A stretch of 64,000 bases of DNA from Polynucleobacter asymbioticus. Its GTDB lineage: Bacteria; Pseudomonadota; Gammaproteobacteria; Burkholderiales; Burkholderiaceae. The stretch is from contig NZ_CP061297.1 in the NCBI RefSeq assembly GCF_018687575.1, forward strand, positions 1,184,821 to 1,248,820. Direction: 5' to 3'. The translations under genes were made by a program, and so were the position numbers. Under the pieces are notes generated by a model. It was given only the letters and a program-made list of their open reading frames with translations, was not told the origin of the DNA and ran no database searches. Shown here piece after piece: positions 19,506 to 30,113 of the stretch. Numbering within the stretch: position 1 is the first letter of the stretch; every line of letters starts with the position of its first letter.

Positions 19506-20699
19506 TTATTTAGTAAATGCAACACCGCGCGCCTTGAGTGATACTACCTGTGAGTCGCTCAAGCCAATATCACGTAATATTTCTTCGGTATTTTGACCAA
19601 TATCGGGCGCTAATGTTTTGATTGAACCTGGGGTGCGGGAGAGTTTGGGGAAAACACCAGGAACATCCACACTTGTTCCATCTTGCATCTTGATGGTCTC
19701 GATATTGCCTCGAGCTTTGTAGTGCGGATCCTTTGCGATATCGGCTACGGTATAGATTTTTCCAGCTGGAACTGCTACAGAATCTAGGGCCTCCAATGCC
19801 ACATCAGTACTGACCGTTTTAGCCCACTCACCAATTACCTGATCAAGTTCCATAACGCGCTTGACCCGCCCATCATTATTTTCTAATTGCGGATCATCGC
19901 CCAAATCCTCTCGACCAATCAACTTCATTAGTCGTTTAAAAATACTATCCCCGTTGCCAGCAATCAGAATGTAACCACCATCTGCACATAAGTAGGCATT
20001 GGTAGGAGCAATTCCCGGAAGTGCACTACCCGCAGCCTGCCTTACTTCACCAAATGCGCTGTACTCAGGCAAGAGACTCTCCATACAATTAAAAACTGCT
20101 TCATACAAGGCAATATCTATTACCTGACCTTTGCCACTCCGATGACGCTCCTGTAAGGCCATCAAAATGCCGATCACTCCATGCAAAGAAGCCAATGTAT
20201 CGCCAATGCTAATACCTACACGGACAGGAACTCTTCCAGGCTCAGCGGTTAAGTGGCGTAAACCACCCATCGCCTCCGCTACAACTCCAAAGCCAGGCTT
20301 ATCCCTGTATGGGCCGGTTTGGCCGTATCCACTAATTCTGAGAACAATTAAGCGAGGATTAATTTTAAGCAGCTCATTTGGATCAAGCCCCCAAGCCTCT
20401 AAGGTCCCTGGACGAAAATTCTCGATCAAGATATCTGCATCTTTTGCAAGCGTTCTGACAATATCTTGCGCCTCTACTTGCTTCAAATCCAACGAGAGAG
20501 AGCGTTTATTGCGAGACTGCACTTGCCACCAGATTGAAGTGCCATCTTTTAGCAATCGCCACTTGCGCAGAGCATCGCCCACCTTGGGCGGCTCAATCTT
20601 GACAACATCTGCTCCAAAGTCCGCTAAGGTTTTAGCGGCAAATGGTCCAGCAATGAGCTGACCCATTTCAATGACTTTCAGACCGGATAATGGCTCCAT
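19506..20699 (-). CDS. CaiB/BaiF (class III) CoA-transferase
   Basis: 397 residues. PLSGLKVIEMGQLIAGPFAAKTLADFGADVVKIEPP is the class III CoA-transferase signature, followed by NKRSLSLDLK and DILIENFRPGTLEAWGLD; the aspartate in GDTLASLHGVIGIL is the likely nucleophile. The family moves CoA between carboxylic acids, and eukaryotic SUGCT in this family uses glutarate and 3-hydroxymethylglutarate. Coupling with the HMG-CoA-lyase-like gene suggests activation then cleavage of a branched dicarboxylic acid. A LysR regulator is encoded divergently. Confidence 0.9.
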   Translation of the reverse strand: MEPLSGLKVIEMGQLIAGPFAAKTLADFGADVVKIEPPKVGDALRKWRLLKDGTSIWWQVQSRNKRSLSLDLKQVEAQDIVRTLAKDADILIENFRPGTLEAWGLDPNELLKINPRLIVLRISGYGQTGPYRDKPGFGVVAEAMGGLRHLTAEPGRVPVRVGISIGDTLASLHGVIGILMALQERHRSGKGQVIDIALYEAVFNCMESLLPEYSAFGEVRQAAGSALPGIAPTNAYLCADGGYILIAGNGDSIFKRLMKLIGREDLGDDPQLENNDGRVKRVMELDQVIGEWAKTVSTDVALEALDSVAVPAGKIYTVADIAKDPHYKARGNIETIKMQDGTSVDVPGVFPKLSRTPGSIKTLAPDIGQNTEEILRDIGLSDSQVVSLKARGVAFTK

Positions 20700-20771
20700 T
20701 GGGCCTCCTTGTTTGCAATTTCAACAACATAATGCCCAATCTAAACCTTGTAAATTGCTATCCCAAGGGGC

Positions 20772-20794
20772 AGCCTTCTCATTTTGCGAAGGCT
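20772..20794. promoter_or_regulatory. Inverted repeat in the LysR / CoA-transferase divergent region
   Basis: The 111-base divergent gap contains AGCCTTC (20772-20778) and GAAGGCT (20788-20794) separated by 9 bases, ending 16 bases before the LysR start. A wider pair, GCAATTT near 20716 and AAATTGC near 20752, also flanks the middle of the gap. LysR proteins usually bind such dyads and repress themselves while activating the divergent gene. Which dyad, if any, is the operator cannot be settled from sequence alone. Confidence 0.45.
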
Positions 20795-20810
20795 TGGCTA
20801 GAATAAACCT

Positions 20811-21728
20811 ATGAAGCCCTACATCAACCCCGCCAGAATCGACTTTGTCACCCTTAAGCTCTTTTGCGCCACTGCCCAGTCGGGAAGCATCACCAAAGGC
20901 GCAGCAGAATGCAATCTAGCGCTATCAGCTGCAAGCAGAAGAATTTCAGAACTGGAAGATGTGATTGGTAATGCACTCTTAGAGAGGAGTGCCAAGGGGG
21001 TCACGCTAACCCAAGCTGGTCACGCAGTAATGCAGCACGCTCTGCGTCTCTATCAAGGATTTGAACAATTTAGCGAAGAGTTAGGTGCATATGCAAGTGG
21101 CACCAAAGGGCATGTTCGACTTTGGGCAAATATGTCAGCCCTAACCGAGTTTCTGCCAGCTACATTAGCCAGCTTTTTAAAGGTACATTCTGAAATTCAA
21201 GTAGATCTTGAAGAGCAGCTTAGCGGGGATATTGTGAAGTCCTTGCTAGACGGTATTTCAGATATTGGTGTATTCGCTGAAGGCACCCCCACTGCTGGAT
21301 TAAGTACCCATATCATTGGTCATGATGAATTAGTGATTGTTTGCAGTAAATCACACCCACTCAAAAGCAGAAAGCAAATTGCTTTTGAAGAATGTCTTGA
21401 TTACGACATCGTAGGCTTAAATCGTGGAAGCTCTTTATTAGAGCTAACCTCAAGATCAGCTGAGCGTCTTGGCAAAGCAATGCGACTCAGAATTCAAGTT
21501 CGAAGTTATGACGCCATGTGTCAAATGATTGCCGCTAACTTAGGCATCGGAGTTTTACCGCTTCAGGCTTGTGAATCTCAAATCAAGGCAATGAATTTGG
21601 GGTACATCAAGCTAAGCGATCCTTGGGCAAAACGCAATTTATTACTAGCAAGTAAAGAAGGTGTCGCCCTGTCCCCAGCATCAACCCTCTTAAGAAAACA
21701 TCTTATTGAGGCGCTCGTTAAAAAATAA
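20811..21728 (+). CDS. LysR-family transcriptional regulator
   Basis: 305 residues. The N-terminal winged helix-turn-helix is FVTLKLFCATAQSGSITKGAAECNLALSAASRRISELE and is followed by the LysR substrate-binding domain, with AHPLK-like KSHPLKSRKQIAFEE and NLGIGVLPLQA. The gene diverges from the CaiB/HMGL/VOC genes, so these are its most likely targets, with the inducer probably the pathway substrate or its CoA ester. Its TAA stop codon lies inside the left arm of the downstream terminator hairpin. Confidence 0.93.
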   Translation: MKPYINPARIDFVTLKLFCATAQSGSITKGAAECNLALSAASRRISELEDVIGNALLERSAKGVTLTQAGHAVMQHALRLYQGFEQFSEELGAYASGTKGHVRLWANMSALTEFLPATLASFLKVHSEIQVDLEEQLSGDIVKSLLDGISDIGVFAEGTPTAGLSTHIIGHDELVIVCSKSHPLKSRKQIAFEECLDYDIVGLNRGSSLLELTSRSAERLGKAMRLRIQVRSYDAMCQMIAANLGIGVLPLQACESQIKAMNLGYIKLSDPWAKRNLLLASKEGVALSPASTLLRKHLIEALVKK

Positions 21729-21754
21729 GGCGCAAATAAATTGCGCCTTATTTT
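21722..21754. terminator. Bidirectional Rho-independent terminator between LysR gene and ppsA
   Basis: A perfect 14-base-pair hairpin: AAAATAAGGCGCAA (21722-21735) against TTGCGCCTTATTTT (21741-21754) with loop ATAAA. Both strands end in a T run, so it can stop the LysR gene transcript from the left and the ppsA transcript from the right. The LysR stop codon (21726-21728) is part of the stem. Confidence 0.9.
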
Positions 21755-21776
21755 GTTAACTGACTATCAGCAGAAC

Positions 21777-24173
21777 TTATTTCTTACCCAACATTTCCCA
21801 AGTAGCCACTACGCTATCTGGGTTGAGGGAGATGGAAGTGATGCCCTTAGCAACCAACCAACGGGCAAAGTCTGGGTGGTCTGAAGGGCCTTGACCGCAA
21901 ATACCAACGTATTTGTTTTGTTTGCGGCAAGCCTCAATGGAGCGGGCAATCATGAACTCAACCGCAGGATCGCGCTCATCAAAGTCAATTGCCAACAATT
22001 CCATACCGGAGTCACGATCAAGACCCAGAGTTAACTGAGTCATATCGTTTGAACCGATTGAGAATCCATCAAAATGTTCGAGGAATTGGTCAGCCAAGAT
22101 TGCATTGGAAGGAATCTCGCACATCATGATGAGACGCAAGCCATTGACGCCGCGCTTAAGACCAAATTTCGCCATCATGTCGATCACGCGCTCAGCCTGC
22201 TTAATGGTACGGACAAAGGGAACCATGATCTCGACGTTATCCAGACCCATCTCTTCGCGAACACGCTTCATTGCAGCGCACTCTAAGGCAAAGGCTTCGC
22301 CGAAATCTGCTGATACGTAACGGGATGCGCCACGGAAACCGAGCATTGGATTCTCTTCGTCCGGCTCATAGCGTGAACCACCGATGAGTTTCTTGTACTC
22401 ATTTGACTTAAAGTCAGAGAGGCGAACGATGACTGGTTTTGGATAGAAAGCAGCAGCAATTGTTGCTACGCCCTCAACTAATTTATCTTCGTAGAACTGA
22501 CGTGGGCTTGCATAACCGCGAGCAACACTTTCTACAGCGCGCTTGAGATCAGGATCAATATTTGGGTACTCCAGAACAGCGCGTGGATGTACGCCAATGT
22601 AGTTATTGATGATGAACTCGAGACGAGCTAAGCCAACACCAGCATTGGGGATTTGGCAGAAATCAAAAGCCAACTGAGGATTACCGATATTCATGGTGAT
22701 CTTGACTGGAATCTCTGGCAATACACCACGAGAAACTTCAGTCACTTCAGTCTCAATCAAGCCATCATAAATATGGCCCTCATCGCCTTCTGCACAAGAA
22801 ACTGTCACCATCATGCCGTCTTGCAAATGCTCTGTTGCGTCACCACAACCGACAACTGCAGGAACGCCCAACTCACGAGCAATAATCGCTGCATGACAAG
22901 TACGACCACCGCGGTTAGTCACAATCGCGGAAGCGCGCTTCATCACAGGCTCCCAGTTAGGGTCAGTCATATCAGCAACCAATACGTCGCCTGGCTGTAC
23001 ACGATCCATTTCGCTTGGATCACGAATCACACGTACTGGACCTGCACCAATCTTTTGACCAATCGCACGACCCTTAGCAAGAACCTTAGACGTACCCTTG
23101 AGCTTGTAGCGCATTTCTACTTGGCCAGCTGCTTGACTCTTTACTGTCTCTGGACGTGCTTGCAGGATGTAAATGCGACCATCTTGACCATCTTTACCCC
23201 ACTCGATATCCATTGGACGACCGTAGTGCTTTTCAATAATCACGGCATATTTGGCTAATTCAGTAATATCAGCATCTTCTAATGAAAAACGATTGCGCTT
23301 CTCTGGAGCCACATCCACAGTCATCACCTTCTCAGCAGAACCTGCTGGGGCGAATTGCATCTGAATTAACTTGGAACCTAAAGAGCGGCGAATGATCGCC
23401 TTTTTATCTTGAGCCAAAGTGGTTTTGAACACATAGAACTCATCTGGGTTCACTGCGCCCTGCACCACTGTCTCACCCAAGCCATAGCTTGAGGTAATAA
23501 ACACGACATCCTCAAAGCCAGATTCAGTATCCAGAGTAAACATCACGCCAGCAGCACCGAGGTCAGAGCGAACCATGCGCTGGATACCAGCAGATAAGGC
23601 TACTTCAGCATGAGCAAAACCCTTGTGAACGCGATAAGAAATCGCACGATCGTTGTACAGGGAAGCAAATACTTCACGAATCTTCTTCAAAACATCATCA
23701 ATACCTTCGACGTTCAAGAAAGTTTCTTGTTGTCCAGCAAATGAAGCATCAGGCAAGTCTTCGGCAGTCGCAGAAGATCGCACCGCGAATGAACCCTTAC
23801 CGGAGTCATCTAATTTTTTAAAAGCTGCTCGGATTTCTTCATCAAGGCGTGCTTGAAACGGTGCAGTCTCAATCCAGCCACGAATTTCTTTACCAGCCTC
23901 AGCCAGTGCACGAACATCATCAATATTGAGGTTTTCCAAACGTTTCTGAATACGCTCGGTCAAATTGTTGTGCTCTAAGAAATCACGAAACGCCAATGAG
24001 GTAGTTGCAAATCCAGTGGGCACACGCACACCCGTGGAGGACAACTGAGAAATCATTTCACCGAGTGAGGCATTTTTACCGCCGACCGACTCAACGTCAG
24101 TCATTCGGAGTTGCTCAAAAGGCAAAACATAGGCATTTGCTACATCGTTACTTTGTTGCTGTTGGTTGGACAT
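21777..24173 (-). CDS. ppsA: Phosphoenolpyruvate synthase
   Basis: 798 residues, the usual length. The N-terminal ATP-binding domain has [11 protein letters not shown] and [23 protein letters not shown]. The swivelling phosphohistidine domain carries [14 protein letters not shown] with H427 as the phosphorylated residue. The C-terminal PEP/pyruvate barrel includes [13 protein letters not shown]. PpsA converts pyruvate and ATP to PEP, AMP and phosphate for gluconeogenesis. It is divergent from ppsR, whose product regulates it by reversible threonine phosphorylation close to the catalytic histidine (T425 here would be the target). Confidence 0.97.
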   Translation of the reverse strand: MSNQQQQSNDVANAYVLPFEQLRMTDVESVGGKNASLGEMISQLSSTGVRVPTGFATTSLAFRDFLEHNNLTERIQKRLENLNIDDVRALAEAGKEIRGWIETAPFQARLDEEIRAAFKKLDDSGKGSFAVRSSATAEDLPDASFAGQQETFLNVEGIDDVLKKIREVFASLYNDRAISYRVHKGFAHAEVALSAGIQRMVRSDLGAAGVMFTLDTESGFEDVVFITSSYGLGETVVQGAVNPDEFYVFKTTLAQDKKAIIRRSLGSKLIQMQFAPAGSAEKVMTVDVAPEKRNRFSLEDADITELAKYAVIIEKHYGRPMDIEWGKDGQDGRIYILQARPETVKSQAAGQVEMRYKLKGTSKVLAKGRAIGQKIGAGPVRVIRDPSEMDRVQPGDVLVADMTDPNWEPVMKRASAIVTNRGGRTCHAAIIARELGVPAVVGCGDATEHLQDGMMVTVSCAEGDEGHIYDGLIETEVTEVSRGVLPEIPVKITMNIGNPQLAFDFCQIPNAGVGLARLEFIINNYIGVHPRAVLEYPNIDPDLKRAVESVARGYASPRQFYEDKLVEGVATIAAAFYPKPVIVRLSDFKSNEYKKLIGGSRYEPDEENPMLGFRGASRYVSADFGEAFALECAAMKRVREEMGLDNVEIMVPFVRTIKQAERVIDMMAKFGLKRGVNGLRLIMMCEIPSNAILADQFLEHFDGFSIGSNDMTQLTLGLDRDSGMELLAIDFDERDPAVEFMIARSIEACRKQNKYVGICGQGPSDHPDFARWLVAKGITSISLNPDSVVATWEMLGKK

Positions 24174-24280
24174 AAAATACTCTCTAAAGATAAGGAAACT
24201 GGTCGAGCGGCCGAATAAAATACGGCATACTTCATTAACTACATATTGTAGTGCTGACCACGATTTTTTAGGCCAATCTC

Positions 24281-25108
24281 ATGTCTACCCAAACCCGCAT
24301 TGTTTTTATCGTTTCCGATGGCACCGGCATTACCGCAGAGAACTTCAGCCAGTCGATTTTGGCCCAATTTGAGGCCACTTTTAAGCATATTCGGGTGCCT
24401 TTTGTGGATAGCCCTGAAAAAGCCCATGATGCTGTTTCTAGCATCAATCAGGCAGCCTCTAAATATGGGGTGCAACCTATCGTTTTCACCACTTTGGTGA
24501 ATCCCGAACTGAATCAGATTGTCAGCAAGGCTAATGGCTTGATTTTGGATATGTTTCAGACCTTCGTGGCACCTCTAGAGCAAGCCTTAGGGGTCAAATC
24601 GACTCATGCCATGAACCGCCTGCACCACAATGCCGATACCGAGGCCTATAAAAACCGTATTGAGGCGATTAACTACTCATTAGCCCATGATGACGGCCAG
24701 TCCAACCGTAACCTAGCGGAGGCAGATGTCATCCTAGTAGGCATATCTCGCGTCGGTAAAACGCCAACCAGCCTATACCTGGCAATGCAATATGGCATGA
24801 AGGCGGCCAACTACCCCCTCATTCCGGAAGATTTTGAGCGTGGGCAATTACCAAAAGATTTAATTCCTTATCGCAATAAGATTTTTGGCCTCATGATTGA
24901 TGCTGAACGTTTGTCCGAGATTCGTAATGAGCGACGCCCTGGCAGTAACTATGCGAAGCTAGAAAACTGCCGCTACGAAATCAATGAAGCCACCGCGATG
25001 ATGAAAAAGGAATCCATTCCTTGGGTGGCTACCACCAGTAAATCCATTGAAGAGATTGCTACTACCGTATTGCAATCGATTAAGTCGGATAAAACAATTT
25101 TAGGTTAA
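24281..25108 (+). CDS. ppsR: PEP synthase regulatory protein (DUF299 kinase/pyrophosphorylase)
   Basis: 275 residues. FIVSDGTGITAENFSQSIL is the DUF299 opening and GISRVGKT (154-161) the nucleotide-binding loop. The family uses ADP to phosphorylate, and phosphate to dephosphorylate, a threonine near the catalytic histidine of PpsA or PPDK. The divergent neighbour here is ppsA, so PEP synthase is the target. The 107 bases between them must hold both promoters. Confidence 0.95.
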   Translation: MSTQTRIVFIVSDGTGITAENFSQSILAQFEATFKHIRVPFVDSPEKAHDAVSSINQAASKYGVQPIVFTTLVNPELNQIVSKANGLILDMFQTFVAPLEQALGVKSTHAMNRLHHNADTEAYKNRIEAINYSLAHDDGQSNRNLAEADVILVGISRVGKTPTSLYLAMQYGMKAANYPLIPEDFERGQLPKDLIPYRNKIFGLMIDAERLSEIRNERRPGSNYAKLENCRYEINEATAMMKKESIPWVATTSKSIEEIATTVLQSIKSDKTILG

Positions 25109-25119
25109 GACTGCATTTT

Positions 25120-25944
25120 TTAGTTCCTACGGACCCGCACAGTTTCAAATAAACAAACTGCCGCTGCTGTAGATACATTGAGCGATTCGACTCTGGGATC
25201 AATCGGAATAGATACGCCTTTGGCTTGAGCCATAAGGTCTTCAGAAACGCCCTGACCTTCACTTCCCATTACCCAAGCAACTGGATGAATCAATACCTTG
25301 GGCATATTAAATAGATCGAGCTCGCCATCGGCAGTAGCGGCCAGTAAAGGTGAGGTTACGGCGCTAAGGACTTGCTGAGTTGACCAACCTTCATAAAGAT
25401 CTAGCAAGCGATGAGCGCCCATGCCGGCGCGCAATACCTTGCTTGACCACAGATGAGCACAACCCGTTAAAGCAATCACTTGAGTAAAGCCCGCTGCTGC
25501 GGCAGTACGCAAGATAGAACCCACATTGCCTGCGTCTTGAATGCGATCCAAAATAATCACATCACCAGCAATCGTCGCAACCGACTTTTGGGGATTTAAT
25601 GCAGTTTGAGGAAGATCTAGCAAGCCTGCAATCTGCGGAGCATTCACCAAATCAGAAAGCAGATCCCATAAACCTTTATCCAATTGATAAACGCGAGTCT
25701 CAGGACAAACTTCGACATGGTCATAGACAGCCTGGGCAATCTCTGGATTTTGCAAGCCTAACTCTGAGGTAATTAAAGTCTTGAGTGCTGGATTACCCAC
25801 CCAAGTTTGTACTAAATGAATTCCTTCAAGCAATGCCTGACCACAAGCAAACCTCGCCTTTTGACCTTTAGGGCCGGTAGCTTGTAATTGACGAATCTCT
25901 TTAAACAGAGAATTGTCTTTTGAGCTGATAAATTCCATTTTCAT
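25120..25944 (-). CDS. SpoU/TrmH-family RNA 2'-O-methyltransferase
   Basis: 274 residues. The C-terminal SPOUT domain has all three motifs: ILDRIQDAGNVGSILRTAAAAG, VMGSEGQGVS and IPIDPRVESLNVSTAAAVCLFE. The N-terminal 110 residues form an RNA-binding substrate domain like that of RlmB/TsnR-type enzymes. It methylates a ribose in rRNA or tRNA; the exact target cannot be read from the sequence. It follows rnhB by 8 bases and is the last gene of the long envelope cluster, converging with ppsR. Confidence 0.88.
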   Translation of the reverse strand: MKMEFISSKDNSLFKEIRQLQATGPKGQKARFACGQALLEGIHLVQTWVGNPALKTLITSELGLQNPEIAQAVYDHVEVCPETRVYQLDKGLWDLLSDLVNAPQIAGLLDLPQTALNPQKSVATIAGDVIILDRIQDAGNVGSILRTAAAAGFTQVIALTGCAHLWSSKVLRAGMGAHRLLDLYEGWSTQQVLSAVTSPLLAATADGELDLFNMPKVLIHPVAWVMGSEGQGVSEDLMAQAKGVSIPIDPRVESLNVSTAAAVCLFETVRVRRN

Positions 25945-25952
25945 ACTTGGGA

Positions 25953-26546
25953 TTATCGACTATGCAGTGACAGTACATTGCGAACAGGTGAAAAGCTGCG
26001 ACGATGTTGATCGCAGGCACCAAATTCCTTTAAGGCAGCAAAATGCGCCTCTGTTGGATATCCCATATGTTGAGCAAAGCCATACTGAGGATGGAGCTCA
26101 TGCAAAGCCATCATTTGACGATCACGTGTCACTTTCGCCAAGATGGAGGCTGCAGAGATAGCGGGCTCTTTTGTGTCGCCCTTCACAATAGCTTCTGCCG
26201 ATATCGGCAATTCAGGGCAGCGGTTGCCATCAATCAAAGCTTTATCTGGCCATACGCCCAAACGCGTAGTGAGATCTTCAATGGCACGGCGCATTGCCAA
26301 CATCGTTGCTTGCAGAATATTGATCTCATCAATCTCAGCGGGACTCGCTTCACCGATACCCCAAGCTTTTGCCTTGAGCTGAATTTGCTCAAATAAAAAC
26401 TCGCGCCTGGCTGCGGATAATTTCTTTGAATCTTTTAATCCAGTAATAGGATTTTCAGGATCAAGAACAACTGCGCCAGCGACCACCGCTCCAGCTAATG
26501 GACCACGCCCTGCTTCATCAACACCACACACCCAAATTACGCTCAC
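25953..26546 (-). CDS. rnhB: Ribonuclease HII
   Basis: 197 residues. [23 protein letters not shown] contains the first catalytic Asp-Glu pair of the family, [13 protein letters not shown] follows, and further acidic residues lie in [11 protein letters not shown] and [16 protein letters not shown]. RNase HII nicks RNA-DNA hybrids at single ribonucleotides incorporated in DNA. Its position after lpxB, with a 4-base overlap, is conserved in many proteobacteria (lpxA-lpxB-rnhB). Confidence 0.96.
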   Translation of the reverse strand: MSVIWVCGVDEAGRGPLAGAVVAGAVVLDPENPITGLKDSKKLSAARREFLFEQIQLKAKAWGIGEASPAEIDEINILQATMLAMRRAIEDLTTRLGVWPDKALIDGNRCPELPISAEAIVKGDTKEPAISAASILAKVTRDRQMMALHELHPQYGFAQHMGYPTEAHFAALKEFGACDQHRRSFSPVRNVLSLHSR

Positions 26547-27745
26547 GCAGTAATCCGATTTTTAGCGGCACTCATCGTTTGCGCAACAGCTTGCGCTACT
26601 AATAGGCCGGTCGGCCTACGCAAGGTCTCATGCATTTCCGCAAAACGGGTTTTTAGTTGAGCGACTTTACTAGGATTGTTTAACCAGGCTAGCAAGGCAT
26701 CGGCCAACTTACTCGGAGTAGCATCGTCCTGTAGAAGTTCAGGAACGACAAACTCGCCACAGAGAATGTTCGGCAAACCCACATAAGGTAAGTAGCCCTG
26801 TCTTTTCATGATCTGCGCTGTTAGCCAAGGCACCTTATAAGAAATAACCATCGGCTTTTTCCAGAGCGCTGCCTGTAATGTTGCTGTGCCACTAGCAATG
26901 AGCACAACATCGGCAGCCTCGAGAACTATGTCAGCCTCACCATCAATCAAATAGATATGAAGATCTGAGTTCTTCTCTAGAGTGGCTTTGAGTAGAGATT
27001 CCAAGGGGTCACGTAGGCGTGGTGTTGCCACTGGGATTACAAAATGTAGAGCCTGTCCTGGCACACGCTTCACAAGCTCTGCGATGGTTTCAAAAAAGAC
27101 AGGTGCGATGAGTTCAATCTCAGAGCCGCGGCTACCTGGCAGAACAGAAACCACAATTCCATCCAATGTGTTGGCTGACAGGTTTAGGATTTTTTCAATT
27201 TTCTGCTTAGCGGCGGCCGGGTTTGGCTCCAATGGAATCTCACTTGCTAGCGGATGTCCAACGTAAGTAGCAGCAATGCCAGCACGTTCATAAATCTCAG
27301 TTTCGAAGGGGAAGATGCAGAGCATGCGCTCTACTGCTTGCTTGATCTTCGTAATGCGCCCTGCTCGCCAAGCCCAAATCGATGGGGAAACAAAATGTAA
27401 GGTTGGAATACCCGCCTTGCGCAAAGCCAACTCAACCCCTAAATTGAAATCTGGAGCATCAATACCTAAGTAGACATCGGGACGTCCTTCACCGAGCAAG
27501 TTGGCAATCAGTTCTTTTCGGAGTTTCAGAATAGCTGGCAATTGTTTAATTGCCTCAACATAACCACGAACACTGAGTGTCTCCATTGGCCAATCTGAGC
27601 GCAGACCTTCGGCCTGCATACGGGGACCGCCAATTCCATAGACCTCCAAATTGGAGGTGTCGGGGATCTGCTTTAATGCGCTTAATACTGGCGCTGCCAG
27701 CAAGTCACCCGAGGGCTCCCCGGCAACACAAGCAAGTTTGGACAC
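26543..27745 (-). CDS. lpxB: Lipid-A-disaccharide synthase
   Basis: 400 residues from a GTG at 27745, which gives [14 protein letters not shown] and leaves 10 bases after the lpxA stop. An in-frame ATG at 27796 would add 17 residues and overlap lpxA by 41 bases; the family has only a short sequence before VAGEPSGD, so the GTG is preferred with moderate certainty. GT19 features include [14 protein letters not shown] [24 protein letters not shown] and [13 protein letters not shown]. LpxB joins UDP-diacylglucosamine and lipid X to make the lipid A disaccharide. Confidence 0.95.
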   Translation of the reverse strand: MSKLACVAGEPSGDLLAAPVLSALKQIPDTSNLEVYGIGGPRMQAEGLRSDWPMETLSVRGYVEAIKQLPAILKLRKELIANLLGEGRPDVYLGIDAPDFNLGVELALRKAGIPTLHFVSPSIWAWRAGRITKIKQAVERMLCIFPFETEIYERAGIAATYVGHPLASEIPLEPNPAAAKQKIEKILNLSANTLDGIVVSVLPGSRGSEIELIAPVFFETIAELVKRVPGQALHFVIPVATPRLRDPLESLLKATLEKNSDLHIYLIDGEADIVLEAADVVLIASGTATLQAALWKKPMVISYKVPWLTAQIMKRQGYLPYVGLPNILCGEFVVPELLQDDATPSKLADALLAWLNNPSKVAQLKTRFAEMHETLRRPTGLLVAQAVAQTMSAAKNRITA

Positions 27746-27755
27746 TCGATTTACT

Positions 27756-28553
27756 CTATCGAATAATGCCGCGCGTGGAGGCAGCAATAAAATCATGGAA
27801 CTCGGTCAGCTTTTCTGCAGTAGCAGCATCTGAGGTGCTAGCAAGTGCCATCTTCTGAATCTCCACCTTCGCCTCTTCGAAACTCAAGCCGTCTTTATAG
27901 AGAACTTTGTACGCCTGACGTAATGCAGAAATCGTTTCGCTTGAGAAACCGCGACGCTTTAAGCCTTCCACGTTAATACCATGAGGAGAAGCCTTATCGC
28001 CAGCCGCAATCACAAATGGCGGAATATCTTGCACTAATGCAGAGGCGCCACCCAACATAGCATGTTGACCGATGCGGGCAAATTGATGCACACCAGACAT
28101 GCCACCCATAATCGCCCAGTCACTCACCTTCACGTGACCAGCAATTTGTGCATTACTCGAGAAAATCGTATGGTTACCGATTTGGCAATCATGCGCAATG
28201 TGCACATAAGCCATGATCCAGTTGTCATCACCAATTCTGGTGATGCCCTCATCCTGAGACGTACCAGTATGAATAGTGGTGAACTCACGAATCGTATTGC
28301 GATCGCCAATAATCAACTGGGTAGGCTCGCCACGGTATTTCATATCCTGAGGAGGGCCACCAATGGCAGCAAAGTGAGCAAACGTATTTTCTTTCCCGAT
28401 CGTGGTGCAACCCTCGATCACAGTGTGAGAGCCAATTTTGCTACCAGCGCCAATTTTGACGTTTGGGCCAATAACAGAATATGGGCCAATCTCTACGTCA
28501 CTAGCGATTTCAGCCTTACTGTCAACTACAGCGGATGCATGAATCCGAGTCAT
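27756..28553 (-). CDS. lpxA: UDP-N-acetylglucosamine O-acyltransferase
   Basis: 265 residues from the ATG at 28553, giving [16 protein letters not shown]; nine additional upstream codons are open but would run into fabZ. The start shares one base with the fabZ stop (TAATG), a typical coupled junction. The protein is a left-handed beta helix of hexapeptide repeats with the catalytic histidine in the [14 protein letters not shown] region, and a C-terminal helical tail (LKRRGFS...ALRQAYK). LpxA acylates UDP-GlcNAc at O3, the first step of lipid A synthesis. Confidence 0.96.
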   Translation of the reverse strand: MTRIHASAVVDSKAEIASDVEIGPYSVIGPNVKIGAGSKIGSHTVIEGCTTIGKENTFAHFAAIGGPPQDMKYRGEPTQLIIGDRNTIREFTTIHTGTSQDEGITRIGDDNWIMAYVHIAHDCQIGNHTIFSSNAQIAGHVKVSDWAIMGGMSGVHQFARIGQHAMLGGASALVQDIPPFVIAAGDKASPHGINVEGLKRRGFSSETISALRQAYKVLYKDGLSFEEAKVEIQKMALASTSDAATAEKLTEFHDFIAASTRGIIR

Positions 28554-29002
28554 TACGCACCTTTCGTACGAACAGCACAAGTGATATTAGCTTCAGCAGC
28601 AAGCTCTCCATCAACAGTGGCTTGAACCTGAAACTTATAGATACCAGCACGCTCACGCTCTAATTTAGCCGTCATGATCAACTGGTCGCCAGGTAATACT
28701 GGTTTCTTAAAGCGAGCACCATCAATACCGGCAAAGTAGTAAATAGCATTCTCTTCGCGCACTTCTGAAAAAGTAAGAAGTGCGGCAGTTTGAGCAAGTG
28801 CCTCAATAATTAAAACGCCTGGCATTACCGGAAAATCCGGGAAGTGCCCCTGAAAGAACGGCTCATTCATAGTCACATTCTTTAAGGCAGTAATACTTTG
28901 ACGAGGTTCAATCTCCAACACCCGATCAACCAATAAAAATGGGTAGCGATGTGGTAACAACTTCAAAATTTGATTGATGTCGATAGCGATGGGTTTGCTC
29001 AT
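28553..29002 (-). CDS. fabZ: (3R)-hydroxyacyl-ACP dehydratase FabZ
   Basis: 149 residues, single hot-dog fold. Catalytic H53 in [13 protein letters not shown] and E67 in EALAQ are present, with [14 protein letters not shown] at the N-terminus. FabZ dehydrates 3-hydroxyacyl-ACP in fatty acid elongation and competes with LpxA/LpxD for the same pool. The gene lies between lpxD and lpxA as in most Gram-negative bacteria, which couples membrane fatty acid and lipid A supply. Confidence 0.97.
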   Translation of the reverse strand: MSKPIAIDINQILKLLPHRYPFLLVDRVLEIEPRQSITALKNVTMNEPFFQGHFPDFPVMPGVLIIEALAQTAALLTFSEVREENAIYYFAGIDGARFKKPVLPGDQLIMTAKLERERAGIYKFQVQATVDGELAAEANITCAVRTKGA

Positions 29003-29052
29003 GTGTTTACCTGCTGAATAAAGTATTTATATTAATTAATATGCTGATAAGT

Positions 29053-30108
29053 TTATTTAGACTTATCCAATAATCGTAAGCGTTGGCGTATTTTATCGAG
29101 ACCGCGCAGAATCGCAGCGTTTTTCTCCCAAGCACCGTGGAGCATTGATGGATAAACGCCTGTGTAATGCTGACCAGGCTCGATAATCGAACGAATAATG
29201 GAGGTATTACCGGATACCGTTGTTCGATCCGCAATAGTGAGATGTCCAGCAAAATTAGCTGCACCGCCAATAATGCAGAAATTACCAATCTTGGTGCTAC
29301 CCGAGATCGCTGCACAACCAGCAATCACACAGCAGCTACCCACTACTACGTTGTGCGCAATTTGTACTTGGTTATCAATCTTTGTGCCATTACCAATGAT
29401 GGTATTACTCATAGCGCCACGATCAATTGTGGTTGATGCCCCAATTTCAACATCATTGCCAATCACTACGGCACCCGTTTGAGGGATCTTCACCCACTCA
29501 CCACCCGCGGCAGAAAAATCAGGGGCAAAACCAAAACCATCTGCACCAATCACAGCGCCGCTATGAATAATGCAACGCTCGCCAATAGTAGTTTCTGAAT
29601 AAATAGAGACATTTGGGTAAATCAAAGTGTCACCACCGATAGTGGAATTGCTAGCAACTGCAGTATTACCCAATAAGGTGACCCGCTCCCCTAATTTCAC
29701 GCCAGGGCCAATTTGGACAAACGGACCAATATGGCAGGATGCAGGAATAGCTACTGAAGAATCAATGGCTGCACTTGGGTGAATTCCAGGCGCATAAACA
29801 GGCGCTGAAGCTTTAGCAAAGTGCTGCGCCATTCTGGCAAAAGTTGCATATGGATTTTTAGAGACAAAATACACGCGCTGCGCAGAGTTTGCGCTTGGAT
29901 TTGCCTGAAGAAAATCCAAATCCGCCTGGCTAACAATCAAGCCACCAGCAGCGCTATCTCTAGCCTGCTGGCGATACAAGGGATTGGAAAGAAAGGAGGT
30001 TTGGGTGGACTGCGCTCGCTCTAGAGGAGCAAGGCCCTGAAGCGCGAGGGAGCCATCCCCCACCAAGCTTACTTGAAACTGTTCGGCTAGCTCGATGGCG
30101 GTGGGCAT
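29053..30108 (-). CDS. lpxD: UDP-3-O-acylglucosamine N-acyltransferase
   Basis: 351 residues. The N-terminal uridine-binding domain (residues 1-110) is followed by hexapeptide repeats of a left-handed beta helix; the catalytic histidine lies in [12 protein letters not shown]. The C-terminal helix ([23 protein letters not shown]) is typical. LpxD adds the N2 acyl chain in lipid A synthesis. It follows the ompH gene by 5 bases and precedes fabZ by 50 AT-rich bases. Confidence 0.97.
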   Translation of the reverse strand: MPTAIELAEQFQVSLVGDGSLALQGLAPLERAQSTQTSFLSNPLYRQQARDSAAGGLIVSQADLDFLQANPSANSAQRVYFVSKNPYATFARMAQHFAKASAPVYAPGIHPSAAIDSSVAIPASCHIGPFVQIGPGVKLGERVTLLGNTAVASNSTIGGDTLIYPNVSIYSETTIGERCIIHSGAVIGADGFGFAPDFSAAGGEWVKIPQTGAVVIGNDVEIGASTTIDRGAMSNTIIGNGTKIDNQVQIAHNVVVGSCCVIAGCAAISGSTKIGNFCIIGGAANFAGHLTIADRTTVSGNTSIIRSIIEPGQHYTGVYPSMLHGAWEKNAAILRGLDKIRQRLRLLDKSK

Positions 30109-30113
30109 AAAAC

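Noticed and set aside
20167-20661. 164-residue plus-strand ORF opposite the CoA-transferase
   Set aside because: Shadow frame of a conserved gene with no recognisable domain.
22653-23258. 201-residue ORF on the plus strand opposite ppsA
   Set aside because: Complete shadow of a highly conserved gene; His/Thr-rich product without domain logic or ribosome binding site.
27746-27796. Long N-terminus of LpxB starting at ATG 27796
   Set aside because: Would overlap lpxA by 41 bases and add 17 residues not typical for the family; GTG at 27745 preferred, though not proven.
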